From Chitinophagaceae bacterium (GTDB taxonomy: Bacteria > Bacteroidota > Bacteroidia > Chitinophagales > Chitinophagaceae): DNA of 64,000 nucleotides. The stretch is taken from assembly GCA_025923075.1 (NCBI GenBank), contig JAICGN010000001.1, forward strand, positions 51,607 through 115,606. The letters are read 5' to 3'. Below, one piece after another: positions 7,738 to 15,472 of the stretch (the stretch's first letter is position 1; each line of letters starts with the position of its first letter). The translations under genes and the position numbers were made by a program. The notes beneath the pieces are model-generated. The model had not been told where the DNA came from and searched no databases. It was given only the letters and a program-made list of their open reading frames with translations.

Positions 7738-10044
7738 ATGAGAAAACTTGCATTGTTACTGCTGCCAATCTCTTTATTTGCTCAACAAAACAAACCAACT
7801 ACCGGCGCACAAAAACTTTCTGCATTTGCCAAACAAAAACAAATGTTGCAGCAGTCACCTTATAAGGACTTGCAATGGCGATTAACCGGCCCCGATATCC
7901 GAAGCGGACGCAGTACAGATGTAGAAGGCATAACTGGAAATCCAAATATCATCTATGCGGCATTTGCAACTGGTGGCTTATGGAAAACTGAAGATGCAGG
8001 AAATACATGGAAGCCACTTTTCGACAACGAAGCAACTCTGTCTATAGGGGATATTGCGCTTGCCCCATCTGATAAAAACATTTTATATGTCGGCACGGGT
8101 GAAGCAAATATTTTCCGGGCATCATTGCCCGGTTCTGGCATGTATAAATCGGTTGATGCCGGAAAGACATTTACACATATTGGATTAGAAAGCACCGGGA
8201 CTATTGCAAGGATCATTGTTCATCCAAAGAATCCCAACATCGTTTACGTGGCTGCCAGTGGTAATGAATGGACTTATAATAATGATCGTGGCGTTTACCA
8301 AACGACAGATGGCGGAAAAACATGGAAAAAGATTTTGTTCGATAATGAGAAAAGCGGTTGCATTGACCTGGTAATTGACCCATCCGATCCGAAAACATTG
8401 TATGCTTCATTCTGGAACAGGGTAAGAAAAAGATGGAGCGATCCAATGCCGGAGGATGGTGATTATATTTATAAAACAACAGATGGTGGAAAGACATGGA
8501 GGAAGATTGTAAAACGATTACCACATACAAAATTCACAGGCAGGATTGGAATTGCGATTGCAAGATCAAATCCAAATGTGTTGTACGCATTTGTTGATGA
8601 TCATAATAAGAAACGAGATCCGAAACCAAATGAAACGGATAGCTATGAAAGACAAGTGCAAAAGGTAGTGATTGGAGGCGCTATTTACAGAAGTGATGAC
8701 AAGGGTGAAACGTGGAAGAAACAGGCAGAGATACATGATTTTTTTACACCATTCTCAGGGACTTATGGTTGGGTATTTGGACAAATACTTGTTGATCCCA
8801 AAGATGAAAATGAAGTGTATGCTTTTGGTGTTTCAAAGGCGATCAGCAGGGATGGAGGCAAAACCTGGGAAAAATGGGAGCCAAGCGATACAACCGGTGA
8901 TTGGACACATGGCGATAATCATGCGATGTGGTTTGATGAAGAAGATCCTGACCGCATGATCGTCGGCAACGATGGCGGTATTACGATCACATATAATGGC
9001 GGTGTAAGATGGAAAAATTTTTTCGACAAAATTCCAACTACTCAATTTTACACGGTGAGTTATGATATGAAAACACCATTTAATGTTTTTGGATCGGTAC
9101 AGGATGAAGGAACGATGAGTGGAAATGAAACAAATATTTTTGGAAAAGATCCCGACACAACGCTTCGGCCGTGGCGAATGGCGCCGGGTGGTGAAGGAAC
9201 ACAAATCCAAATCGATCCGGTAAGCCCGAATATTATTTATTCATCTTCTTTTTACGGACGATTGATGAAAACAGATATGGACAAGCCGCGCAGGCAGGGT
9301 GTAAAAAGAATGAGCTTATTTGATGTAGGTCGGATTGATTCGTTGCGTGGTGAATGGTTGGCCGGAACGTTGATCAGTAGATTTGATAACAAAGTAATTT
9401 ATCATGGACTTCAGCACTTATATAAAACAACTGATGCCGGCGACAACTGGCAAAGGATCAGTCCCGATCTCTCATATAATAAAGCATCAGCAAAAGGGGT
9501 TTATCCTTACCTTATCTATCATCAAACGATCACGGCAATTGCAGAAGGAGACAAACAAGGTATAATTTATGCCGGTACGGATGATGGCCGTGTTTGGCTT
9601 ACAAAAGATGATGGAGCCAACTGGAAAGAAATCACTAAAGGACTTCCTTTTAATAAGCATGTGGCAAAGATCACGGCTTCGATACATCATCCTGCCCGTG
9701 TTTATGTTGTGCTGAATGATCGCCGGCAGGATAATCACACACCGTATGCATACCGTTCGGATGATTTTGGTTCTACCTGGCTGGCAATAGCAGGTAATTT
9801 GCCTGCATCACCGGTGAATGTAATTATTGAACATCCTGAACAGCTGAATATTATTTTTTGCGGAACAGATATGGGAGTTTATATAAGTTCCCAACGCGGG
9901 AAAACATGGGTAGCGATGAATGGGAATATCCCGGCTGCTGTTTCGGTAAATGATATGTTTGTTCATCCGCGGGATAAAAAATTGGTGATCGGAACTTATG
10001 GACGAGGTGTATATATTCTTGATGATATTTCTTTATTCAGATAA
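7738..10044 (+). CDS. Exported Asp-box beta-propeller protein (VPS10/sortilin-like, glycosidase-like)
   Basis: 768 residues with a signal peptide (MRKLALLLLPISLFAQ). It carries about ten Asp-box repeats of the type S/T-x-D-x-G-x-T-W, for example KTEDAGNTWKPL, QTTDGGKTWKKI, KTTDGGKTWRKI, ISRDGGKTWEKW, KTTDAGDNWQRI, LTKDDGANWKEI and RSDDFGSTWLAI. These mark a large, probably ten-bladed or double propeller as in sortilin/VPS10 and BNR proteins, also seen in GH74 and sialidases. I see no motif that settles a catalytic activity. Position inside the cluster suggests binding or cleaving the same extracellular substrate. It is 89 bases after the dehydrogenase and 10 before the next gene. Confidence 0.75.
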   Translation: MRKLALLLLPISLFAQQNKPTTGAQKLSAFAKQKQMLQQSPYKDLQWRLTGPDIRSGRSTDVEGITGNPNIIYAAFATGGLWKTEDAGNTWKPLFDNEATLSIGDIALAPSDKNILYVGTGEANIFRASLPGSGMYKSVDAGKTFTHIGLESTGTIARIIVHPKNPNIVYVAASGNEWTYNNDRGVYQTTDGGKTWKKILFDNEKSGCIDLVIDPSDPKTLYASFWNRVRKRWSDPMPEDGDYIYKTTDGGKTWRKIVKRLPHTKFTGRIGIAIARSNPNVLYAFVDDHNKKRDPKPNETDSYERQVQKVVIGGAIYRSDDKGETWKKQAEIHDFFTPFSGTYGWVFGQILVDPKDENEVYAFGVSKAISRDGGKTWEKWEPSDTTGDWTHGDNHAMWFDEEDPDRMIVGNDGGITITYNGGVRWKNFFDKIPTTQFYTVSYDMKTPFNVFGSVQDEGTMSGNETNIFGKDPDTTLRPWRMAPGGEGTQIQIDPVSPNIIYSSSFYGRLMKTDMDKPRRQGVKRMSLFDVGRIDSLRGEWLAGTLISRFDNKVIYHGLQHLYKTTDAGDNWQRISPDLSYNKASAKGVYPYLIYHQTITAIAEGDKQGIIYAGTDDGRVWLTKDDGANWKEITKGLPFNKHVAKITASIHHPARVYVVLNDRRQDNHTPYAYRSDDFGSTWLAIAGNLPASPVNVIIEHPEQLNIIFCGTDMGVYISSQRGKTWVAMNGNIPAAVSVNDMFVHPRDKKLVIGTYGRGVYILDDISLFR

Positions 10045-10053
10045 ATATCAAAT

Positions 10054-10518
10054 ATGATAAAATATGTCGGGTTGTTAGTTATTGCAGTTTTTTGTTTTGG
10101 ATGTAAAGAAAGAGCTGAAAAGCCGGCTTTGGAAACTGCATTGACTGAAAAAGAAGTCAGAGATTTCGTAAACGATTATGATACTATGTGGGCAAATCGT
10201 GACACTTCTGCAATGAAAGAAGCAATGGCGGAGGAATATATTTATTTTACGTCTGTTGGAAGCACTACTGACAGAAAAAAAATATTAGGTTGGTTTGTGC
10301 CGGCGGATAAATATAAAGTTGATACTGCAATACGTAGTGAGATCGATGTCACTATTCACGGAAACACGGCTATTGTCAGCAGCCGATGGGTCGGTAGTGG
10401 AAGTTTTGATGGTGAAAAGTTCAGGGATGATCAGCGATGCAGTCTTACTATTCAAAAAGAGAATGGAAAAATTAAGCTCATCTCAGAACATTGTACTCAA
10501 ATTGTCAACCAGCATTAA
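10054..10518 (+). CDS. Small lipoprotein with SnoaL/NTF2-like (DUF4440) fold
   Basis: 154 residues. The start MIKYVGLLVIAVFCFGCKER has a lipobox (CFGC). The mature part resembles DUF4440 proteins: EVRDFVNDYDTMWANRDTSAM, YTSV-like YFTSVGSTTDRKKILGWF, and the closing strands TAIVSSRWVGSGSFDG and CSLTIQKENGKIKLISEHCTQ. Such NTF2-like domains are small ligand-binding or isomerase-type folds; no function is assigned. It starts 10 bases after the propeller gene, and its 3' end is 14 bases before the proposed GTG of the epimerase gene. Confidence 0.72.
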   Translation: MIKYVGLLVIAVFCFGCKERAEKPALETALTEKEVRDFVNDYDTMWANRDTSAMKEAMAEEYIYFTSVGSTTDRKKILGWFVPADKYKVDTAIRSEIDVTIHGNTAIVSSRWVGSGSFDGEKFRDDQRCSLTIQKENGKIKLISEHCTQIVNQH

Positions 10519-10532
10519 TTCATTTGCAATTC

Positions 10533-11588
10533 GTGAAAAACAAACCAATAACAAAATCCTTTCCCGGTGCGCCCTTTAGGGGATTAGGGGGCTGGACATT
10601 TCATTGTATAGATGCGCATACCTGTGGTAATCCGGTCAGACTAGTTGCGGAAGGTGGACCCGAGCTGGAAGGAAATAATATGAGTGAGAAGCGGCAACAT
10701 TTTTTAAAAGCATATGACTGGATAAGGAAAGGATTAATGTTCGAGCCCCGCGGTCATGATATGATGAGTGGAAGTATTCTCTATCCACCTCATGATCCGC
10801 AAAATGATTTTGCAGTGTTGTTTATTGAAACAAGTGGTTGTCTCCCGATGTGCGGCCATGGTACGATTGGGACAATTACAATGGCAATTGAAGAAGGATT
10901 GATAATTCCAAAAACGCCTGGTACGATAAAAATGGAAGCACCAGCCGGTCTTGTTAATATCACTTACAAACAAGAAGGAAAGAAAGTGAGTTCAGTTAAA
11001 CTTATCAACGTTCCGGCTTTTCTGGACAGAGAGGGAATAACTGCTCAATGTCCTGAATTGGGTGAATTGGTAATCGATGTTTCTTATGGAGGAAATTTTT
11101 ATGCGATCGTTGATGTTCAAAAAAACTTTAAAGGTCTTCAACATTATCCCGCAGATAAATTAATTGGATGGGCAAGGGAGCTTCGTAAAAATATCAATGC
11201 CAACTATGAATTTGTGCATCCTGGAGATCCAACGATCAATGGTTGTTCGCACATTCTTTGGACTGGCGCCGTACTTGATAAAATATCAACTGCACGCAAC
11301 GCGGTATTCTACGGCGATAAAGCCATTGATCGTTCTCCATGCGGTACGGGAACTTCAGCAAGAATGGCGCAATGGTATGCAAAAGGAAAATTGAAAAAAG
11401 GTGATGTATTTGTCCATGAAAGTATAATTGGTAGTAAATTCAATGGCACAATTGAAGAGGAGTTAAAGGTGAATGGAAAGCCGGCAATACGACCGGGTAT
11501 CGAAGGATGGGCAAAGATTTATGGATACAATACAATTAGCATAGATAAAGATGATGATCCGTATGCGTATGGGTTCCAGGTCGTATAA
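10533..11588 (+). CDS. 4-hydroxyproline 2-epimerase (proline racemase family)
   Basis: Both catalytic cysteines of the racemase class are present: C107 in CLPMCGHGTIG and C270 in DRSPCGTGTSA (numbered from GTG 10533). This makes it an epimerase rather than the trans-3-hydroxyproline dehydratase, which has threonine at one position. It would convert trans-4-hydroxy-L-proline to cis-4-hydroxy-D-proline, the first step of the pathway. Homology begins at WTFHCIDAHTCGNPVR. The preceding codons (GAPFRGLGG) are supplied by a palindromic element, and the ancestral ATG is missing. I place the start at GTG 10533, after the lipoprotein stop; ATG 10491 would overlap that gene. The start is uncertain, the family is not. 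Proline racemase is the alternative. Confidence 0.87.
   Translation: MKNKPITKSFPGAPFRGLGGWTFHCIDAHTCGNPVRLVAEGGPELEGNNMSEKRQHFLKAYDWIRKGLMFEPRGHDMMSGSILYPPHDPQNDFAVLFIETSGCLPMCGHGTIGTITMAIEEGLIIPKTPGTIKMEAPAGLVNITYKQEGKKVSSVKLINVPAFLDREGITAQCPELGELVIDVSYGGNFYAIVDVQKNFKGLQHYPADKLIGWARELRKNINANYEFVHPGDPTINGCSHILWTGAVLDKISTARNAVFYGDKAIDRSPCGTGTSARMAQWYAKGKLKKGDVFVHESIIGSKFNGTIEEELKVNGKPAIRPGIEGWAKIYGYNTISIDKDDDPYAYGFQVV
10570..10595 (+). repeat. Palindromic element copy 2, inside the 5' end of the epimerase gene
   Basis: GCCCTTTAGGGGATTAGGGG is the core of this copy, encoding the PFRGLGG residues just before the conserved part of the epimerase. The extra G arm faces the gene body, as in the other copies. 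Confidence 0.8.
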
Positions 11589-11608
11589 ATTTGAACAGTG
11601 AAAATATA

Positions 11609-11670
11609 TCTCACAGATGGCACGGATTTTCACGGATTAAATTCTGTTTGAATCTGTGAAATCTGTGAGA
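11609..11670. repeat. Long imperfect inverted repeat (CACAGAT...CACGGATT type)
   Basis: The arms TCTCACAGATGGCACGGATT and AATCTGTGAAATCTGTGAGA can pair over about 20 bases with two mismatched positions and one G-U. They enclose a loop that itself holds TTCACGGATTAAATTCTGTT. It sits between the epimerase stop and the YciI-like gene. It is a common type of dispersed hairpin; in a polycistronic message it could act as a stabiliser or attenuator. Confidence 0.6.
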
Positions 11671-11681
11671 AAAGAATAATA

Positions 11682-11972
11682 ATGAACCAGTATTTGATTA
11701 TAGCGCAGGATGGGAAAGATGGTGAGGCTTTGAACAGGCGAAAACAAGTAAGGCCATTGCATCTTGCCGGTGCAAAAAAATTAAAGGAGAATAACAACTT
11801 TGTTATCGGAGGTGCTATGCTGGATGACGAGGGCAATATGCGCGGGTCAATTATGATCGTTCAGTTTGAAACGCAAGACGAATTTCAAAAGTGGTATGAT
11901 AACGAACCATATATTACAGGTGGAGTTTGGAGAGAGATCGAATTGAAGCCGTTCAGGGTAGCAGATGTGTAA
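11682..11972 (+). CDS. YciI-like protein
   Basis: 96 residues with the YCII-type ferredoxin-like fold pattern. It has the start MNQYLIIAQDGKDGEALNRR, the conserved histidine region RPLHLAGAKKLKENN, then FVIGGAMLDDEGNMRGSIMI and EFQKWYDNEPYITGGVW. YciI proteins are small, often dimeric, with a His/Asp pair; a few are chloro-muconolactone-type or mono-oxygenase-related enzymes, and most are uncharacterised. The place in the hydroxyproline cluster is suggestive but gives no reaction. The TAA stop is followed immediately by a palindromic element. Confidence 0.8.
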   Translation: MNQYLIIAQDGKDGEALNRRKQVRPLHLAGAKKLKENNNFVIGGAMLDDEGNMRGSIMIVQFETQDEFQKWYDNEPYITGGVWREIELKPFRVADV

Positions 11973-12269
11973 CCCCCAAACCCCCTAAAGGGGGCTTGCC
12001 GGGACACAAGGCACAGTGGTTTATAAATCCCGTAGGGATTAATTATGAATAGCCCCGGGCTAAAGCCCGGGGAATAAGAATCCAGAGAGTACAAGAACTC
12101 CGTAGAAGTTCAACATTTGATCGACAAAAAAATAGAATTGGTAAGAGCTTTCGGAGAATGCCGAATAGATTTTTTTGGCGCACAAGAGCGCGTCCCTTCG
12201 ACAAGCTCAGGGTAAACTGCACAAAAGGTTAATAATACTCCGATAGTTATCGGAACAAAAACGGGCTAC
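11973..12269. repeat. Gene-free gap filled with four kinds of dispersed palindrome
   Basis: No gene is visible in these 297 bases. From left to right they hold copy 3 of the CCCCTAAAGGGG element (11973-11998, directly after the YciI-like stop) and a set of three hairpins at 12026-12111. The hairpins are AATCCCGTAGGGATT, CCCCGGGC-TAAA-GCCCGGGG and GAACTCCGTAGAAGTTC. Then comes a CCCTTCGACAAGCTCAGGG palindrome at about 12193-12211, and CCGATAGTTATCGG at 12240-12253. The last type recurs at about 25324 and 38402. No TAnnTTTG box was found before the GH127 gene, so that gene may be read from upstream. Confidence 0.75.
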
Positions 12270-14237
12270 ATGAAAAAAATATATTTCGTATTTATTGCGG
12301 GGGCCATATCTGTAAAAGGTTTTTCTCAAACGAAATTGCAGAAAATTGAACCTATAAGTTTTTCGCAGGTAAATATCACCGATGAATTCTGGAAACCCAA
12401 GATCGACAAAGTAGCAACAAAAACACTAGCTGCCTGTATCTATCAAACTGAGATAGCCACACCACGGATTAAAAATTTTGAAAGAGTTGCCAGAAAAAAA
12501 GGTGAGCCACATGAAGGAATTTTTTATGATGACAGTGATGTGTTCAAAGCACTGGAAGCAATGGCTTATTCATTAAAAACGCATCCAAGTGCGGAGATGG
12601 AAAAAAAATGCGATGAGTGGATCGATAAAATTGCAGCAGCGCAGCAACCGGATGGCTATTTGAATACATGGTATACGTTGAAAGGATTGGAGAATCGTTA
12701 TACCGATATGAGCATGCACGAAGATTATAATGCAGGACATATGATCGAGGCTGGTGTCGCATATTTTAATGCAACTGGTAAAAGAAAATTGTTGGATGTA
12801 TGTATCAAATGGGCAGATCATTTTGATGCATTGTTTGGTCCGGGCAAGCGACATTGGGTAACCGGTCACCAGGAATTGGAATTGGCATTAGTGAAATTGT
12901 ATAAAGTAACCAGGAATGAAAAATATTTGAAGTTGGCTGATTGGTTGCTGAGCGAACGCGGAAAAAAGCTAGCGAAAGGTTATACATGGACAGATTGGAA
13001 AGATACTGCCTATGCACAGGATGTATTACCAGTGAAAGAGCAAAAGGAAATTACAGGTCATGCCGTTCGTGCTATGTATATGTACACAGGCGCGGCAGAT
13101 GTAGCCGCGCAAACAGGTGATGCAGAGTATATGAAAGCAATGCGAAATGTATGGGAAGATGTAGTGTATCGTAATATGTATATCACCGGTGGAATTGGTT
13201 CTGCAGGAAGCAATGAAGGTTTTAGCGTTGATTATGATCTGCCAAATGAACAGGCCTATTGCGAAACATGTGCAAGCGTTGGAATGGTATTCTGGAACCA
13301 ACGTATGAATGCAATGACCGGGAATGCGGAATATATCGATGTGCTTGAAAGAAGTTTATACAATGGAGCATTGGATGGGTTAAGTTTGAGCGGTGATCGT
13401 TTCTTTTATGGTAATCCCTTAGCGAGTCGTGGACAACATTATCGTCGTGAATGGTTTGGCACAGCATGCTGTCCTGCAAACATTGCAAGATTGATCGCTT
13501 CATTGGGAGATTATATTTATGCAAAAAGTGACAATGCCATTTATGTGAATTTATTTGTGGGCAGCAACACCATTATTCCATTGAAGAATGGAAATGTGGG
13601 AGTAAGGATGGAAACAGATTATCCGTGGGAAGGTAAAATGAAGTTGATGATTGATCCGGTAAAAAAATCAAAGTTCAAAATTTTTGTAAGGGTTCCTGGC
13701 TGGTCAAAGCTTGAACCAGCTCCCGGAAGTTTGTATAAATATAAAACTGAAAACAACGATTCGTTTGATCCTGAAATAAAATTGAATTCGAAAACAATCG
13801 ATTACAAATTTCATGAAGGGTATGTGGTAATTGAATCAGAATGGAAAAAAGGGGATGTTCTCGAGGCCAGTCTGCCTTATGAAATAAAGATTATTGAAGC
13901 AAGAAATGAATTAAAGCAAAATACAAACCGGATAGCCATCCAACGTGGCCCGGTTGTTTATTGTATTGAAGGGACAGATAATAATGGTAAAGCATGGAAT
14001 GTAGTAATACCAACAAACACAAACTTCGAAACAATGGATTATCAAGTCTTGGATGAGCAAGTAAAAGCATTAACAGCAGAAGTGCCTGTAGTAACAGTAG
14101 GTGATGACGGCCTGTCATTAAAAACAGAAAAGAAAAAAATTATTGCTATACCCTATTATACATGGGCAAACAGAGAAAAGAATGAAATGCAGGTTTGGTT
14201 GCCCACTAAAATCACAGATGTAAAGTTGAACTATTAG
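12270..14237 (+). CDS. Exported GH127 beta-L-arabinofuranosidase
   Basis: 655 residues with a signal peptide (MKKIYFVFIAGAISVKGFSQ). The (alpha/alpha)6 catalytic domain carries the GH127 residues known from HypBA1 of Bifidobacterium. These are the acid/base-type glutamate E316 (GSNEGF), zinc ligands E332 and C334 (YCETCASVGM), and C400 and C401 (GTACCPANIARL), one of which is the nucleophile. C-terminal beta-sandwich domains hold the FVRVPGWSK and AIQRGPVVYCIEG motifs typical of the family. HypBA1 removes beta-L-arabinofuranose from hydroxyproline-linked oligosaccharides of plant extensins. With hydroxyproline catabolic genes alongside, that substrate is the best inference here. It is followed after 24 bases by the mutarotase gene. 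Confidence 0.9.
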   Translation: MKKIYFVFIAGAISVKGFSQTKLQKIEPISFSQVNITDEFWKPKIDKVATKTLAACIYQTEIATPRIKNFERVARKKGEPHEGIFYDDSDVFKALEAMAYSLKTHPSAEMEKKCDEWIDKIAAAQQPDGYLNTWYTLKGLENRYTDMSMHEDYNAGHMIEAGVAYFNATGKRKLLDVCIKWADHFDALFGPGKRHWVTGHQELELALVKLYKVTRNEKYLKLADWLLSERGKKLAKGYTWTDWKDTAYAQDVLPVKEQKEITGHAVRAMYMYTGAADVAAQTGDAEYMKAMRNVWEDVVYRNMYITGGIGSAGSNEGFSVDYDLPNEQAYCETCASVGMVFWNQRMNAMTGNAEYIDVLERSLYNGALDGLSLSGDRFFYGNPLASRGQHYRREWFGTACCPANIARLIASLGDYIYAKSDNAIYVNLFVGSNTIIPLKNGNVGVRMETDYPWEGKMKLMIDPVKKSKFKIFVRVPGWSKLEPAPGSLYKYKTENNDSFDPEIKLNSKTIDYKFHEGYVVIESEWKKGDVLEASLPYEIKIIEARNELKQNTNRIAIQRGPVVYCIEGTDNNGKAWNVVIPTNTNFETMDYQVLDEQVKALTAEVPVVTVGDDGLSLKTEKKKIIAIPYYTWANREKNEMQVWLPTKITDVKLNY

Positions 14238-14261
14238 AAAGTCAAAAGTCAAAAATCAAAA

Positions 14262-15422
14262 ATGAAAAAAGCTTTTATTTTAATTGCAATTGGGACAATA
14301 CTTTTTAGCTGTAAGCTTATGAAAAAAGAAGAAGAAAAGAAAACTGATACCCCAGAGGTCGGGTTGCCATACACCAAATTCGCGGTAGCCGAAGATGGAT
14401 ATGGTGAAGTGGATGGTGAAAAAGTAATTCAGTACACATTGACCAACCCCGCGGGAATGATAGTGAAAATTTTGAATTACGGAGGTACCGTTACAGATAT
14501 TATTGTTCCTGATAAAAATGGCAAGCAGGGAAATGTTGTACTGGGGTTCGATTCATTACCTGGTTATTTGCAAACAGCCAATCCTTATTTTGGTTGTCTT
14601 GTTGGCCGCTATGCAAACCGGATTGCCAATGCAAAATTTACATTGGATGGAAAAGAGTATAAGTTAGATGCTAATAATGATGGAAACAGTTTGCATGGCG
14701 GCTTAAAAGGGTTTGATAAAAGAGTTTGGAAAGCGAGTGATATAAATACGGATAGCATTTCCTCCATAAAATTTTCGTACGACAGTAAAGACATGGAAGA
14801 AGGGTATCCGGGCAATCTTCATACGGAGGTTGTTTATACGCTCACAAAAAATAATGAGTTAAAGATCGAATACTCTGCAACAACAGATAAGGCAACACCT
14901 GTTAATTTAACCAATCATTGTTATTTTAATTTATCGGCAGGGACTGATTCGACAATTCTTGATCATGAGTTGATGCTAAGAGCAAAACAGTTCACACCGG
15001 TAAATGATCAGTTGATACCGACGGGGAAAATTGATACTGTTAAAGGCAATGCCATGGATTTTACGTCTGCAAAAAAGATCGGAAAAGATATTGCGAAAGT
15101 TCCAGGGGGTTACGACCATAACTGGGTTTTTCAAAAACCAGAGAACAGGTTTGACATGGTTGCTTCTTTATATCATGAACCAAGCGGAAGGTATATGGAA
15201 GTTTATACCACCGAGCCGGGAATCCAATTTTATAGCGGAAACTTTTTAAATGGTACATTAAAGCACACAAGAGGCGGAATGAAGTACGTAAAACATGCAG
15301 GACTTTGTTTGGAAACTCAACATTTCCCTGATTCCCCAAGCCAGCCGGCTTTTCCAAACACTATTTTGAAACCTGGTGAGACTTATCAGCAAATCACAGT
15401 TTATAAATTTTCAACAAAATAG
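14262..15422 (+). CDS. galM: Aldose 1-epimerase (mutarotase), lipoprotein
   Basis: 386 residues. The N-terminus MKKAFILIAIGTILFSCKLM is a lipoprotein signal with the lipobox LFSC. The GalM domain has the expected histidines in GNSLHGGLKGFDKRVW and NLTNHCYFNLS, the tyrosine/aspartate loop GGYDHNWVF, and the catalytic glutamate in CLETQHFPDSP. It interconverts alpha and beta anomers of aldoses. As a lipoprotein next to the GH127 and GH146 genes, it probably mutarotates released L-arabinose in the periplasm or at the outer membrane; the sugar is inferred from context. A CCTGCCTGCGGCAGGCAGG palindrome follows at 15426-15444. Confidence 0.9.
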   Translation: MKKAFILIAIGTILFSCKLMKKEEEKKTDTPEVGLPYTKFAVAEDGYGEVDGEKVIQYTLTNPAGMIVKILNYGGTVTDIIVPDKNGKQGNVVLGFDSLPGYLQTANPYFGCLVGRYANRIANAKFTLDGKEYKLDANNDGNSLHGGLKGFDKRVWKASDINTDSISSIKFSYDSKDMEEGYPGNLHTEVVYTLTKNNELKIEYSATTDKATPVNLTNHCYFNLSAGTDSTILDHELMLRAKQFTPVNDQLIPTGKIDTVKGNAMDFTSAKKIGKDIAKVPGGYDHNWVFQKPENRFDMVASLYHEPSGRYMEVYTTEPGIQFYSGNFLNGTLKHTRGGMKYVKHAGLCLETQHFPDSPSQPAFPNTILKPGETYQQITVYKFSTK

Positions 15423-15472
15423 AACCCTGCCTGCGGCAGGCAGGCACGATTAACATGATTAGAGAAAAGATT

